Shown here: piece by piece, positions 17,331 to 26,845 of the stretch
How positions within the stretch are numbered: the first letter of the stretch is position 1
Layout of the letters: each line of letters opens with the position of its first letter
Assembly: GCF_019972135.1 (NCBI RefSeq)
Contig: NZ_BPFI01000001.1
Coordinates: 479,106-543,105, forward strand
Length of the DNA stretch: 64,000 nt
Reading direction: 5' to 3'
From: Sulfurovum sp. TSL1
GTDB lineage: Bacteria; Campylobacterota; Campylobacteria; Campylobacterales; Sulfurovaceae
Made by a program: the position numbers and the translations under genes
The notes under the pieces: model-generated
Seen by the model: only the letters and a program-made list of their open reading frames with translations
What the model was told of the DNA's origin: nothing
Database searches by the model: none

Positions 17331-19316
17331 TCATACAATACTTTTCTTTTTATCAGACTCTCTAGACCGATAATAGGATTCAAATGCTTTACCATCCAAA
17401 GCTTTTGAATAATAATATCCTTGTATCATATCACATCCTATTTCTTTAAGATACTCTACCTGATATGCCTCTTCTACTCCTTCTGCGATAGTAGTCACAT
17501 CTATGGCATGAGAAAGGTTTATGATCGCATTCAATAAATGCACGGGTTTTTTATCCGGTGTGATCCCATCAATAAAACTTTTGTCTATCTTTATTGAAGA
17601 AATGGGAGTATCTTTCAAATACGTTAATGAAGAATACCCTGTTCCAAAATCATCCAAACGGAAAGTCATACCATCAAGCTGCATTTTATTCAACATTGCC
17701 ATCGTGGTTTCTCTATACTGCATTAATGTATATTCTGTGATCTCTAAACTTATTTTTTTTATATCTATATCATATTTTTTTATAATGGCATTCATCACAT
17801 CGTAAAAATTGGTTGCATGCATATGCTTGACAGAAAGATTAACAGACATATTAACATCGATCCCTTTCTCCAACCATTCTTTTTGCTGTTTGCATGCTCT
17901 ATCAAATACCCATATCCCTATTTCTTTCACACAACATCCTTTTTCAACAAAAGGAATAAATTCACTTGGATAAATTGTCCCTTTGACTGGATGTTCCCAG
18001 CGTATAAGTGCTTCCACAGCTACTACTTTTCCACTGTTAATGTCAATAATAGGCTGATATTTTAAACGGAATTCATTATGTTCAAAAGCATATCTAATCT
18101 CTTTTTCAAGTTCTATCTCTGATTCAATTTTCTTTCCAAGCTCTTTTGAGAAGAAAACGACCCTGTTACGTCCTTCATGTTTCGCCTGATACATTGCTAT
18201 ATCTACATTTTTAAGCAAAGTTATCACATCATTACCATCTTCAGGACACATCACGCCGCCAATGCTCATACCAATAGTAATATCATATCCTTCTATATGG
18301 AACGGTGCTTTAAATTTTGCAATTAGTTTCTGAAGTTTCAGAGAAACATCCACAGTATTGATATAATCAATAATGATCAGAAACTCATCACCACCCAATC
18401 TTCCAATATTATCTGCCATGCGTATCTCAGATTGTAATATTTCTGCTATCTCTTTTAACAGTTGATCACCTACATGGTGGCCATAACTGTCATTGACCTT
18501 TTTAAAATGGTCAAGATCGATCATTGCTACAGCAAAGGGATGTTTATTTTTTTTTGTTTCAATGATCTTTTTTTCTAAGATCTCTTCAATGGCCTTTCGA
18601 TTATATACCCCGGTTAAAGTATCAAAATAGGCAAGTTCTTTTAACTCTTTGAGGTTGTTCTGTAAATTTTGTGAAAGGTGATTAAACTCCAGTATGTAAA
18701 ATTTTGGAATTCTCTGGACCATACCACGTAAAAAATCGTCAACGATCATGATCGGTTTCATGATCAGTTTTTTAATATAGAGCAAATAAAATATGACTAC
18801 TCCGATAAAAAAGAGCAATGGATAAATGATCTGTAATCCAATACGCTGCTGCACACTGTTAGTTATATATTTGTTGTCCATCTTTACATACATACTATAA
18901 GGAACTATCTTATCATGATCGATCACTTTAATATCTGAACGTAACAGATCTATCTTCGATATATTGTCTGTATTTAGTTGACGTAAAGAGATAGTATTTT
19001 CCTCTTTGAAAGTATTCTTCTCATAGAGATAATCCGATGTACGTAAAAGCGTGCCATCATCTTTCACTACATAGATCTCTTTGATCATACGAGATCCTGC
19101 TTTTTGTCGATCAAGATACGCTTTTAGGTTGATCGTATCTTGATTATTGAGTATCGCTTTAATATCAAACTTCATATCCGACACTGATTCTCGTAAATTG
19201 TCGATCATAATGGTATGGATATGTTTTACGGTGTGGTTATAATGTAAAATCATCGTTAGAATAAAAAAGCCAACAAACAATACCATGAATGTCAAATTTA
19301 ATTTTTTAAAACTCAT
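17331..19316 (-). CDS. Membrane GGDEF-EAL protein with periplasmic sensor
   Basis: 661-aa inner-membrane c-di-GMP enzyme. TM1 (about residues 10-27) and TM2 (about 165-187) flank a periplasmic sensor domain. A GGDEF domain follows with the active motif RLGGDEFLIII. The EAL domain (about 415-650) has EALIRWEHP, VNLSVKHM, LEITEY, RLDDFGTGYSS, KIDKSFI and QGYYYSKAL. Both domains look catalytically complete, so direction may be set by the sensor. Its start overlaps the end of the upstream binding-protein gene by 11 bp. This suggests the binding protein delivers the signal, as in the NspS-MbaA pair of Vibrio. Confidence 0.93.
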   Translation of the reverse strand: MSFKKLNLTFMVLFVGFFILTMILHYNHTVKHIHTIMIDNLRESVSDMKFDIKAILNNQDTINLKAYLDRQKAGSRMIKEIYVVKDDGTLLRTSDYLYEKNTFKEENTISLRQLNTDNISKIDLLRSDIKVIDHDKIVPYSMYVKMDNKYITNSVQQRIGLQIIYPLLFFIGVVIFYLLYIKKLIMKPIMIVDDFLRGMVQRIPKFYILEFNHLSQNLQNNLKELKELAYFDTLTGVYNRKAIEEILEKKIIETKKNKHPFAVAMIDLDHFKKVNDSYGHHVGDQLLKEIAEILQSEIRMADNIGRLGGDEFLIIIDYINTVDVSLKLQKLIAKFKAPFHIEGYDITIGMSIGGVMCPEDGNDVITLLKNVDIAMYQAKHEGRNRVVFFSKELGKKIESEIELEKEIRYAFEHNEFRLKYQPIIDINSGKVVAVEALIRWEHPVKGTIYPSEFIPFVEKGCCVKEIGIWVFDRACKQQKEWLEKGIDVNMSVNLSVKHMHATNFYDVMNAIIKKYDIDIKKISLEITEYTLMQYRETTMAMLNKMQLDGMTFRLDDFGTGYSSLTYLKDTPISSIKIDKSFIDGITPDKKPVHLLNAIINLSHAIDVTTIAEGVEEAYQVEYLKEIGCDMIQGYYYSKALDGKAFESYYRSRESDKKKSIV

Positions 19317-20205
19317 CTACCGGTTCCAATATAGTGTGGGTTGGAATGTGGTGTAACTCCAGCTGTTCCAGGAGAGGTAATGAACGGTCATTATAGATCC
19401 ACTGTATAGAAGTAAGTGCCTGCATAAACGCATTTTTATCTTTATAATTAAAGTAGATCTGAACTGTGGAAAAATACTCTTCCGGATCTTTTTTTAAATG
19501 ATCCAATGCCTTAGCGATCAATTGGTTCAGTACTGCCAGTTCTTCTGCATATTTTTCTCTTGTCTTCAGATCGGTATAGAGTGCATCCATCATAAAAAAA
19601 GAGACATTTTTTGTCGTATCCACTACTTTATATCCATTTTTTTTCAACAGCATGTCATAAGGGGTATAGGTAATGATAAGTGTAGGTTCATCTGCCATTT
19701 CAAGCATAGAACTATTATCTGAATCTTTGTTGATCAAGTGTAACACTGATGGGTTAATGCCATATAACTCTGTAAAACTATCAAGCAATACTTTATTGAC
19801 ACTGTCTATCTCTAAATAGACATTTATTTTTTGAGCCTTTTTCAATGTGTGTATATCACGGTTTCCCATGATAACATCTCCGCCAAGAGAACGATCAAGT
19901 AGTATCATAGGCTCTAAATCTGGCGTTTTTTTCTTCATTTGTTCAAATTCATATTGTGTGCCGGTAAATGCATTGACAAAACCTGATTCATACATTTGCA
20001 TATTTTCAGAGAGTGAAACCACATTAACGATTTCTATGTTGTGATCTTTCAGCCACCCTTTTTGCTGCATATAAAAAAATGGAGAATAGCCGATCCATAA
20101 ATTTGTAGAGATACGTAATGGCTGAGAAATAGATATGGTACAACCGATTACTATAGAAAATATAACAAAAGCAAACACTATAAAGTTATTTTTCAATATT
20201 TTCAA
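19306..20205 (-). CDS. Substrate-binding lipoprotein (NMT1/SsuA-like) of a sensory pair
   Basis: 299-aa protein with an N-terminal hydrophobic stretch ending in VIGC, a likely lipobox. The mature part resembles THI5/NMT1/SsuA-type binding proteins, opening with LRISTNLWIGYSPFFYMQQK. No ABC permease or ATPase is adjacent. The only partner is the overlapping GGDEF-EAL gene downstream, so a sensory rather than a transport role is inferred. The ligand is unknown; the family binds thiamine precursors, sulfonates, nitrate and related small molecules. Confidence 0.8.
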   Translation of the reverse strand: MKILKNNFIVFAFVIFSIVIGCTISISQPLRISTNLWIGYSPFFYMQQKGWLKDHNIEIVNVVSLSENMQMYESGFVNAFTGTQYEFEQMKKKTPDLEPMILLDRSLGGDVIMGNRDIHTLKKAQKINVYLEIDSVNKVLLDSFTELYGINPSVLHLINKDSDNSSMLEMADEPTLIITYTPYDMLLKKNGYKVVDTTKNVSFFMMDALYTDLKTREKYAEELAVLNQLIAKALDHLKKDPEEYFSTVQIYFNYKDKNAFMQALTSIQWIYNDRSLPLLEQLELHHIPTHTILEPVDEF

Positions 20206-20280
20206 CCTTTTGAACGAAAGGATTATTGTATATAATAAAATATAATATTTACTATTGTATCTATTTTCTCTTTAATCTAT

Positions 20281-21360
20281 CTAGGCTTTTCGTCTAAGAA
20301 GAAGATATCCTACAAGCCCCCATAGTATCACAGAACTCACTACTGCAACTACTCCTGATTCTTCTTCCATATGAACCAGGGAAGCGGGATTGATCTCTGA
20401 TGCAGAAAAAATATAGTCCAATCCCAGTCCAAACAGGAGGCTTCCCACAACGATACTTCCCAAATAGATAACAAGTGAGCGTGTTCCAAGCATTTTTTTC
20501 ACGACCCCTATGGTCACCGTATTGGTCGCAGGACCTGCAGAGAGGAAGACAAAAGCTGCCCCTGCACTCACACCGGAAAGCATCAGCCCCGCAGCGATAG
20601 GCAAAGATGCTGTTGCACAGACATACATGGGTACAGCAATTGCAATCACTATCAGATAAGACAACCACGAGTACTCTATAAGCATATCACTGATACTTTG
20701 AGGGATCGCTACGGTGATCAGTGCACCCAGGAGCAGACCCCATATAAGCGGCTTGGCAATGTCACCCAAAAGTGTGATAAACGCATAGCGTAACGCACCG
20801 GCAAGCCAAAAACTTTTTGCTTCTGTCGCACAACACGAGGCATCCGTACTGCAGCAGCTTGCCTCTTCTTTTTTCTGCAGTGAAAAGGACGGAGCGAAAG
20901 TATTGGGGGTCTTCACGGCTGAAAATGCGGGTTTCTCGGCTGTCACTTCTTTATCAAAAAGATTGGCCAAAATACCTGACACTATGGCTATGATCATAGA
21001 AGTGATCACGCGATAGATGGTAAAGATCCAACCAAATATCCCATAGGTCGCCAGAATAGAGTCTACCCCTGTGATCGGTGTTGATATAAGAAATGAAAGT
21101 GTCGACCCTTTGCTTGCACCACTCTTTTTAATACTGGTTGCCAAAGGGATCACCCCACAGGAGCATACAGGCAGAGGAATACCGAACAGTGTGGCTTTGA
21201 TCACAGAGAAGATATTGCCTTTTCCCAAATGTTTGGTCACAAGGGTATCGGGGACAAACTCATGCAAAATACCGGCAAAAAGCAGACCAAAAAGTATGTA
21301 GGGAGCCATTGCATTACTAAGCTCCATCAGTGCAGTGAAAAATTCAGTGATGTATTCCAT
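20281..21360 (-). CDS. Permease of the SO_0444 Cu/Zn efflux type (DUF318)
   Basis: About 359-aa inner-membrane permease with eight or more helices. Conserved segments are GIPLPVCSCGVIPLA and STPITGVDSI near the N-terminus, and SAGPATNTVTI near the C-terminus. A Cys-rich loop (CCSTDASCCATE) in the middle probably binds metal. Family members export Cu or Zn in Shewanella-type systems; the substrate here is inferred. I start at the ATG at 21360, preceded by AAGGA; the ATG at 21384 lacks an RBS. It is related to the permease at 25173-26117. Confidence 0.85.
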   Translation of the reverse strand: MEYITEFFTALMELSNAMAPYILFGLLFAGILHEFVPDTLVTKHLGKGNIFSVIKATLFGIPLPVCSCGVIPLATSIKKSGASKGSTLSFLISTPITGVDSILATYGIFGWIFTIYRVITSMIIAIVSGILANLFDKEVTAEKPAFSAVKTPNTFAPSFSLQKKEEASCCSTDASCCATEAKSFWLAGALRYAFITLLGDIAKPLIWGLLLGALITVAIPQSISDMLIEYSWLSYLIVIAIAVPMYVCATASLPIAAGLMLSGVSAGAAFVFLSAGPATNTVTIGVVKKMLGTRSLVIYLGSIVVGSLLFGLGLDYIFSASEINPASLVHMEEESGVVAVVSSVILWGLVGYLLLRRKA

Positions 21361-21509
21361 GGGTGTCCTTGAATATTTATACATATATAACCATATTTCT
21401 ATAAATCGAAACTTAAGAGAATCATATATTTTGTTACAATCAAAATATTACGCTACACTTGTAATACTTTAAAGTCTAATTGCTAAAATAGTATCAAAAA
21501 AGGACACTG

Positions 21510-22361
21510 ATGGCAGTAGGAATTTTAGCTCTTTTGGATGATATATCTATACTTATGGATGATGTAGCCACCATGTCCAAGGTAGCTACCAAAAAGACCG
21601 CAGGAATACTTGGAGATGACCTTGCAGTAAATGCAGAAAAGGCTTCAGGCTTTGCCTCTTCTCGTGAACTTCCAGTACTTTGGGCCATTATAAAAGGCTC
21701 TTTTATTAACAAAACCATCATTTTACCTTTTGCTTTTTTACTCAGTGCCTTTGCACCATGGCTCATAGTCCCTATACTTATGTTTGGTGGGGTGTACCTG
21801 GCGTATGAAGGTGTAGAGAAGATCTATGCATACTTCTTCCCTCATGAAGAGAAAAAACATATCAAATCTCTTGAGAAAAAAAGTAAAGACGATATCCTCG
21901 CTGAGGAGAAAGAGAAAATAAAATCTGCCGTCATTACAGATTTTATTCTCTCCATAGAGATCATCATTATCGCACTGAGTGCTGTAGCAGATCAAACCAT
22001 AAAAGTACAAATAGCTGCCGTAACTTTTGTAGCTTTTTTAGCAACTGTAGGTGTGTACGGTCTAGTTGCCCTGCTAGTTCGTATGGATGACTTTGGATAC
22101 AAGATCATCGCCGTTAACGGAGGAGAGAGTAAAGTGGGTGAATTCTTCGTACTTGCCCTCCCTAAGGTCATTAAAGCCCTCACGGTTATCGGTACGATCG
22201 CTATGCTTCTAGTAGCCGGGGGCATTTTTATACATAACTCACACTTCGTACATGACCTTGTCGATGGAATTCCTTTTATCGTGGGTGATCTACTTATAGG
22301 CTTTATCGTGGGCAGTGTAGCTATAACTATAATGCTAGGGATCGAGAGGGTGAGGAAATAA
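21510..22361 (+). CDS. DUF808-family membrane protein
   Basis: 283-aa inner-membrane protein. The N-terminus (LALLDDISILMDDVATMSK) and KKTAGILGDDLAVNAEKASG are signatures of the DUF808/YedI family. Several hydrophobic helices follow at the centre and the C-terminus. AAAGGA precedes the ATG. Biochemical function of the family is unknown. It is transcribed alone between two reverse-strand metal units and need not be related to them. Confidence 0.85.
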   Translation: MAVGILALLDDISILMDDVATMSKVATKKTAGILGDDLAVNAEKASGFASSRELPVLWAIIKGSFINKTIILPFAFLLSAFAPWLIVPILMFGGVYLAYEGVEKIYAYFFPHEEKKHIKSLEKKSKDDILAEEKEKIKSAVITDFILSIEIIIIALSAVADQTIKVQIAAVTFVAFLATVGVYGLVALLVRMDDFGYKIIAVNGGESKVGEFFVLALPKVIKALTVIGTIAMLLVAGGIFIHNSHFVHDLVDGIPFIVGDLLIGFIVGSVAITIMLGIERVRK

Positions 22362-22585
22362 GAAAACAGCTTCTCACTTTTTAACCTCTCTTCGCTTTAA
22401 CTTCTCTGTTCATGGAAAAGAAAAAACGGTTTTTTTGTCGTCTCAAGCACTTATATTCATTTTTTTTCAATAATTTGAAGTATTTTACCATTTAAAAATG
22501 AGATCTATGTTTTTAACGTGTTAGGGTGGTTAAGCATCTAATGGAAACGGTATTGCCTGTATCACAAGAGGCGTACACGTTTGCA

Positions 22586-22957
22586 TCAGATGCCATGTTT
22601 GGAGAGAAACGCTTCAAGCTCTTCTGCACTCATTCCGCCGATATGACGCTCTACCTCTTTCCCTTGCGCATCATAAAAGATCTGTGTAGGTATCATCTGG
22701 ATCTTGAGCGCTTTGGCCGCCTCACGCTCTTTGCCGACATCCACAAAAAAGATCCTACTCTCAGGCTTTTTCTGCATACGGTTGTAGAGCAGTTTGCCCA
22801 TCTCCTGACAGGCATAGCAACTGGTCGACCCTACTTCTATCATCATGGGTTTTCCTTTGGCGATCTCTTTGGTTACAAGGGCGTAAGGGGTTGATTCCAA
22901 TTCGTTTGAGAAAAGAAACGAAACGCTGAGTCCGGCTAAAAGTAAAAGTTTGAACAT
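22586..22957 (-). CDS. Periplasmic thioredoxin-like protein
   Basis: 123-aa protein with a signal peptide (LLLLAGLSVSFLFS), a CYAC active site in GSTSCYACQEMG, and cis-Pro in QMIPTQIFYD. It is the last gene of the arsenic/redox operon, 9 bp after the CcdA gene, which should keep it reduced with electrons taken across the membrane. The role is probably reduction of a periplasmic disulfide or thiol-linked arsenic species. The exact target is not evident. Confidence 0.88.
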   Translation of the reverse strand: MFKLLLLAGLSVSFLFSNELESTPYALVTKEIAKGKPMMIEVGSTSCYACQEMGKLLYNRMQKKPESRIFFVDVGKEREAAKALKIQMIPTQIFYDAQGKEVERHIGGMSAEELEAFLSKHGI

Positions 22958-22966
22958 GGTTATCCT

Positions 22967-23674
22967 TTATAGTTGTTGATAGGCCAAGATGAAAAAGTAG
23001 AGTCCGATCCCCAAAAGAGCCATCGCAAATCCTTTTGTCATCCATCCTGTGAGCATCGCTAATTTTTTGCTTGACGCAACGCTTTGGGCAAATCCGACCG
23101 ATACGCCTGCCGCAAGAAGCAGCAGCGAATGCCCCAGTGCAAAAGTAAGCACGAGTATATAGGCGTACCAGTCAGGGGCATTCGTAGCAGCGGTAATGAT
23201 GGCCACCAGCGGTGCAGAAGCACAGGGGGTGGAAACCAGACCGAACATCATTCCGATCATAAATGCTCCCAAAAAACGCAAACGGACCAGTTTTGCCACC
23301 CAGCGACCCTTGTCTATGACTTCAGGCAAGACTCCCAGTGAGTAGAATCCGATCAGAATAGAGAGAACTCCTGCCGCAATGTAGGCTTCCAGCGGCGCGA
23401 TGGAGAAGAAAAATCCCATTTTTGCGACCATATAGGCAAGTATCGAAAAGCTTACCGCCACTCCGAATGCAAACAAGAACGAAAAGAGATAGGTAAAGCG
23501 TACCCGTTCTCGTGCTGAGAGATGCGAACTCATCCCTAGCGCACTTCCGACCAGCAGCGGTACCGAGATGATCGAACAGGGAGCCAAAGAGGTCAACGCC
23601 CCGATCCCGAAAGCTCCGGCAAAAACGAGAACACCGTGCGATTCAAGTAAGGCTAAGATACTCTCCTGCAACAT
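22967..23674 (-). CDS. ccdA: CcdA/DsbD-type transmembrane thiol transporter
   Basis: 235-aa inner-membrane protein with about six helices. The two redox cysteines are in SLAPCSIISVPLL and STPCASAPL, the CcdA pattern. It passes electrons from cytoplasmic thioredoxin to periplasmic partners. The neighbouring periplasmic thioredoxin-like gene is the likely acceptor. Its start overlaps the stop of the DUF4395 gene, so the two are translated together. CcdA most often serves cytochrome c maturation. Here the operon context points to arsenic or thiol stress instead. Confidence 0.9.
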   Translation of the reverse strand: MLQESILALLESHGVLVFAGAFGIGALTSLAPCSIISVPLLVGSALGMSSHLSARERVRFTYLFSFLFAFGVAVSFSILAYMVAKMGFFFSIAPLEAYIAAGVLSILIGFYSLGVLPEVIDKGRWVAKLVRLRFLGAFMIGMMFGLVSTPCASAPLVAIITAATNAPDWYAYILVLTFALGHSLLLLAAGVSVGFAQSVASSKKLAMLTGWMTKGFAMALLGIGLYFFILAYQQL

Positions 23675-24432
23675 TAGAACCCCTCATCGTCACTAAAAAA
23701 TGCTTCCTCTTCGGCTTTCTCTTTTGCTGCTTGTATCGCATCGAGTTCCGCTTGTGTCATCATTAACACTTTCATCTTCTGAACAAAAATGGTTTTGTCA
23801 GGAAGCTTGGTAAAATATGCATACACACCATATGCCATCACTGCAAAAGTGGCGATAAGGATGATCTTCTGCTCTGGTGAAAATCTTTGGATCGGCTCTT
23901 TGATATTCATTTCACACACGCCACCGGGACAATATTTTGGATCTTTTCTTTTCACCCATTCAAAGATCTTACACCCTAAACAGATCGAAAAAGCCGCTTC
24001 AAAAAAGAGCAAGGCCATACAGAGCAAACAGACAAGCACTTTGAGCGGATTTGGCTGAAAATCGATCACGAGATAATAAAACATAGGCCACGCCAATACA
24101 AATCCAAGTATCCACGCAAAACGCTTTTGGGCCGCTCCCACATACTCCGGCCTTTGATTCTGGACAAAGAAACGCCCCAGCATCAGACTCGGTGCATATC
24201 TGGGTTGTATGATACGAATCGTAAAATCGATCGCAAAAAATGTCACAAAATATTTGGAAAAAATTGCCGTATGGAGCATGACACCATTGGTGAGCCCGAG
24301 AAAAGCTCCCACAAAGAGTATCGCTGCGGCTGCTCGTGCCTCTCTTTCGTTGAGCACTCTTACTTCGTACCCGGGTACACTCTCACCATAGGCAAAAAAA
24401 TCATTTAAATTTGTTCTATTTTTGATTAACAT
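23674..24432 (-). CDS. DUF4395-domain membrane protein
   Basis: 252-aa membrane protein with four or five helices in the first two thirds. NEREARAAAAILFVGAFLGL and LMLGRFFVQNQRPEYVGAAQ match the DUF4395 pattern. FSICLGCKIFEW and KYCPGGVC supply cysteines that could be redox-active or bind metal. A helix and an acidic tail end the protein. DUF4395 proteins are often found beside thioredoxin-like and rhodanese genes, as here, but have no assigned activity. It overlaps the small redox protein gene upstream by 7 bp. Confidence 0.8.
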   Translation of the reverse strand: MLIKNRTNLNDFFAYGESVPGYEVRVLNEREARAAAAILFVGAFLGLTNGVMLHTAIFSKYFVTFFAIDFTIRIIQPRYAPSLMLGRFFVQNQRPEYVGAAQKRFAWILGFVLAWPMFYYLVIDFQPNPLKVLVCLLCMALLFFEAAFSICLGCKIFEWVKRKDPKYCPGGVCEMNIKEPIQRFSPEQKIILIATFAVMAYGVYAYFTKLPDKTIFVQKMKVLMMTQAELDAIQAAKEKAEEEAFFSDDEGF

Positions 24433-24674
24433 TCTTCACTACCACCATGCATTAATGCAACCACTTCATCTACGCTCAATAATTTTCCTGTACTTACGAC
24501 TTTACCGTCTATCACAAGTCCGGGTGTACTTACCACCTGATACTCCATGATCTTCATGATATCATCGACTTTTTCTATTTGGGCGAACTTACCGCTTTTG
24601 GCAACAGCTTCTTTCACAACCTTTTCCAAGGCGACACACTTGGCACATCCCGTACCTAACACTTCGATCTTCAT
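24426..24674 (-). CDS. Small thioredoxin-fold redox protein (CxxC)
   Basis: 82-aa cytoplasmic protein with active site GTGCAKCVALEK and cis-Pro region VVSTPGLVIDGKVVSTGK. It matches the redox-active disulfide protein 2 family, which commonly sits with DUF318 permeases and ArsR regulators. It overlaps the rhodanese gene upstream by 4 bp (ATGA). A role in moving thiols or reducing equivalents to the permease or arsenate system is inferred. Confidence 0.88.
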   Translation of the reverse strand: MKIEVLGTGCAKCVALEKVVKEAVAKSGKFAQIEKVDDIMKIMEYQVVSTPGLVIDGKVVSTGKLLSVDEVVALMHGGSEEC

Positions 24675-25114
24675 TTTGCATTATCCTTTTTGTATTCTTC
24701 TATAAATTCTTGAGCATTGCTGCCTTTCAGGTAGTCTGTCGTTGACAAAAGTCCGTCACTCAAATACCTTACTCTATAACCTTTAAACATTAAAAACATT
24801 CTAGCAATATTTGCCCTGTCATTATGTGGGCAAGCTGTAATAATAAGTTTGTTCTTATCAAGCTCGTTTAGACGATCTGGAAGTTCATTGATAGGTATGT
24901 TTTTAGCAAAACCAATATGCCAGGCCTCGTATTCTTCAGGAAATCTTATATCTATGACCTGGGCTGTACCGTCCTCTACCATATTAAGCATTTCAACGGT
25001 TCTTATTTTCATCTCTTTTATTGCATTGTAGTCAAAATTTTTTAAATAATCATCAAAACCATCCGAATACAATAAGCTGCAAAGCAGCACCATTCCTATT
25101 AATAGCTTTTTCAT
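24671..25114 (-). CDS. Exported rhodanese-like protein
   Basis: 147-aa protein with a signal peptide (MKKLLIGMVLLCSLLYS) and one rhodanese domain. VIDIRFPEEYEAWHIGFAKN opens the domain. The catalytic loop reads ITACPHNDRANIA, with the Cys in place but a loop unlike the usual CRSGxRS. It may carry sulfur on that Cys in the periplasm. It lies 58 bp after the permease gene and overlaps the redox protein gene. Its place in an arsenic operon suggests a sulfur or thioarsenic link, as inference. Confidence 0.85.
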   Translation of the reverse strand: MKKLLIGMVLLCSLLYSDGFDDYLKNFDYNAIKEMKIRTVEMLNMVEDGTAQVIDIRFPEEYEAWHIGFAKNIPINELPDRLNELDKNKLIITACPHNDRANIARMFLMFKGYRVRYLSDGLLSTTDYLKGSNAQEFIEEYKKDNAK

Positions 25115-25172
25115 AATATCTCCTTTTCGTTTAATTAACGGCTACAGTGGGCAGCAGCATCTTTTTATTATT

Positions 25173-26117
25173 CTACAAAATCAAGTTAAAAAGATACCCT
25201 ATTGCAATAATTCCTCCACCTACTATAGCAAAAAAGATGCCGATAAGCTTGAGTGAAATAATTTTTTTCAGTATCAAGGCTTCCGGTAAACTTAGCGCTG
25301 TGACTGCCATCATAAAGCTTAGCGCAGTTCCTAAAAGCATCCCTTTACTTGTAAGTACTTCTACCAGAGGCATCACACCAGCTGCATTAGAGTACATCGG
25401 AATACCCATGATTACAGCGATGATCACAGCGAACGGATTGCCCTCACCTGTATATCGAGCGATAAAATCAGTCGGGATATATCCATGTATCCATGCGCCT
25501 ACCCCTACACCAAGCAATACATACAAATAAATTTTCTTGAAAATATCCAATGTATAGTCCCATGCTTCTTTCGCTCTATCTTTAAACGTCAGTTTCACGA
25601 GTTGGGCTTCCAGTTCAGAATCTGTGGGTTTAACCTCCAACAATATCTCATTCTCAGCACCCATTTTTCCGATAAAATAACCGCCGATAATAGCAACTAT
25701 TAGTCCAAAAGCAATATAGATAGATGTGACTTTCCAGCCAAAAAGTCCGAAAAGCATCGCTATGGCAATCTCATTGTTCATTGGTGCAGAGATAAGATAA
25801 CTAAAGGTAACTCCTACCGGGATCCTTGCTTGAATAAAACCTAAAAAAAGAGGTATCGCTGAGCAAGAACAAAACGGTGTAATGATCCCGAACAGTGAGG
25901 CTCCTACATGTCCGTAGAGTGCTGACTTTCCTTGAAGATGTGCTCTTACATACTCGGTATTGACCCATGTTCTCAAAAAGGAGACGGCAAAAATGATAGT
26001 CAGCAGTAAAAACCATATCTTTATCGTATCATAGATAAAAAAATGTGCAGCATCGGCCAGCTTTCCCTCTAAACCTATAAAGCTATAGATAAATTCTTTT
26101 GAAAGTTCATACCACAT
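25173..26117 (-). CDS. DUF318-family permease (ArsP-like)
   Basis: 314-aa inner-membrane permease with about eight helices. The key segment GIITPFCSCSAIPLF carries the paired cysteines found in ArsP and relatives, and YLISAPMNNEIAIAM follows. A second half (GNPFAVIIAVIMGIPMYSNA) suggests an internal repeat. ArsP exports trivalent methylarsenicals. The adjacent arsI, arsR and arsC genes make this substrate plausible but not proven. The arsC gene ends one base before this start. Confidence 0.87.
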   Translation of the reverse strand: MWYELSKEFIYSFIGLEGKLADAAHFFIYDTIKIWFLLLTIIFAVSFLRTWVNTEYVRAHLQGKSALYGHVGASLFGIITPFCSCSAIPLFLGFIQARIPVGVTFSYLISAPMNNEIAIAMLFGLFGWKVTSIYIAFGLIVAIIGGYFIGKMGAENEILLEVKPTDSELEAQLVKLTFKDRAKEAWDYTLDIFKKIYLYVLLGVGVGAWIHGYIPTDFIARYTGEGNPFAVIIAVIMGIPMYSNAAGVMPLVEVLTSKGMLLGTALSFMMAVTALSLPEALILKKIISLKLIGIFFAIVGGGIIAIGYLFNLIL

Positions 26118-26522
26118 TTAGCAAAGCTCCTCTTTGATAATAGGAAGGAGTTCTTTTTCAATAAGATCGAGTGTTTTTTCATACTCTTCTACTGCTTTAC
26201 CGCTTGGATCTTCAAAGCCTACATGTATCGTCTTCACTGCTTTGGGAAACATCGGACAGGTCTCATTGGCATGGTCGCATACCGTTACTACCAGATCAAA
26301 AGGCGTATCCAGAACGGTTTCGATCACTTTTGAGTGATAGTCATCTCTCCAGTATCCTTTTGACTTCAAAAGTGCCTGAGCATGCGGGTTTACCTTACCG
26401 CTTGCTTTGACACCGGAACTTTGCGCAGAAACGTAATCACCAAGTTTGGCATTGATGAGTGCCTCTGCCATTATGGAGCGGCAGCTGTTCCCCGTACATA
26501 AGATCAATACATTTTTTTTCAC
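26118..26522 (-). CDS. arsC: Arsenate reductase, low-molecular-weight phosphatase type
   Basis: 134-aa thioredoxin-coupled arsenate reductase. The P-loop CTGNSCRS (CX5R, near residues 10-16) binds arsenate. The redox pair is in VTVCDHANETCPMFP, the same spacing as Cys82/Cys89 of the S. aureus enzyme, and the acid Asp lies in FEDPSGK. It converts As(V) to As(III) for export. It overlaps arsR by 4 bp. The thioredoxin-like proteins in the same operon are candidate reductants. Confidence 0.95.
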   Translation of the reverse strand: MKKNVLILCTGNSCRSIMAEALINAKLGDYVSAQSSGVKASGKVNPHAQALLKSKGYWRDDYHSKVIETVLDTPFDLVVTVCDHANETCPMFPKAVKTIHVGFEDPSGKAVEEYEKTLDLIEKELLPIIKEELC

Positions 26523-26842
26523 AGGCTACATCCTTGTGTTTGTGAAATTTTCTTTAACTCCGGAAGATCCATATGCAAATAACGTATCTCTTCCAATGCT
26601 TCACTGCGAAAGCGGTCCAATGGTTTTCGAATGGAGTAGTAGGCCCAGGTACCTTTACGTTCGACTCGTAGAAATCCTGCATCTTTCAAAATTTTGAGGT
26701 GGCGTGACAGGCGCGATTGGATCATATTAAAAGATGCCTGCATGTCACATACACAGGTTTCCCCGTATTCATCAAGAAAGCGCAGGATCATAACCCTGGT
26801 CTCGTCATTCAGCGCAGCGACACTTTTTAAGAAAACTTCCAT
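26519..26842 (-). CDS. arsR: ArsR-family arsenic-responsive repressor
   Basis: 107-aa winged-helix regulator. The As(III) site is ETCVCDM in the DNA-recognition region. It is followed by the recognition helix (NMIQSRLSRHLKILKDAGFL) and a wing (VERKGTWAYYSI). A C-terminal cysteine (GCSL) may add a ligand. When As(III) binds, the protein leaves DNA and the operon is expressed. The likely operator is the palindrome at 27356-27371 between arsI and arsB. Confidence 0.94.
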   Translation of the reverse strand: MEVFLKSVAALNDETRVMILRFLDEYGETCVCDMQASFNMIQSRLSRHLKILKDAGFLRVERKGTWAYYSIRKPLDRFRSEALEEIRYLHMDLPELKKISQTQGCSL

Positions 26843-26845
26843 GCT

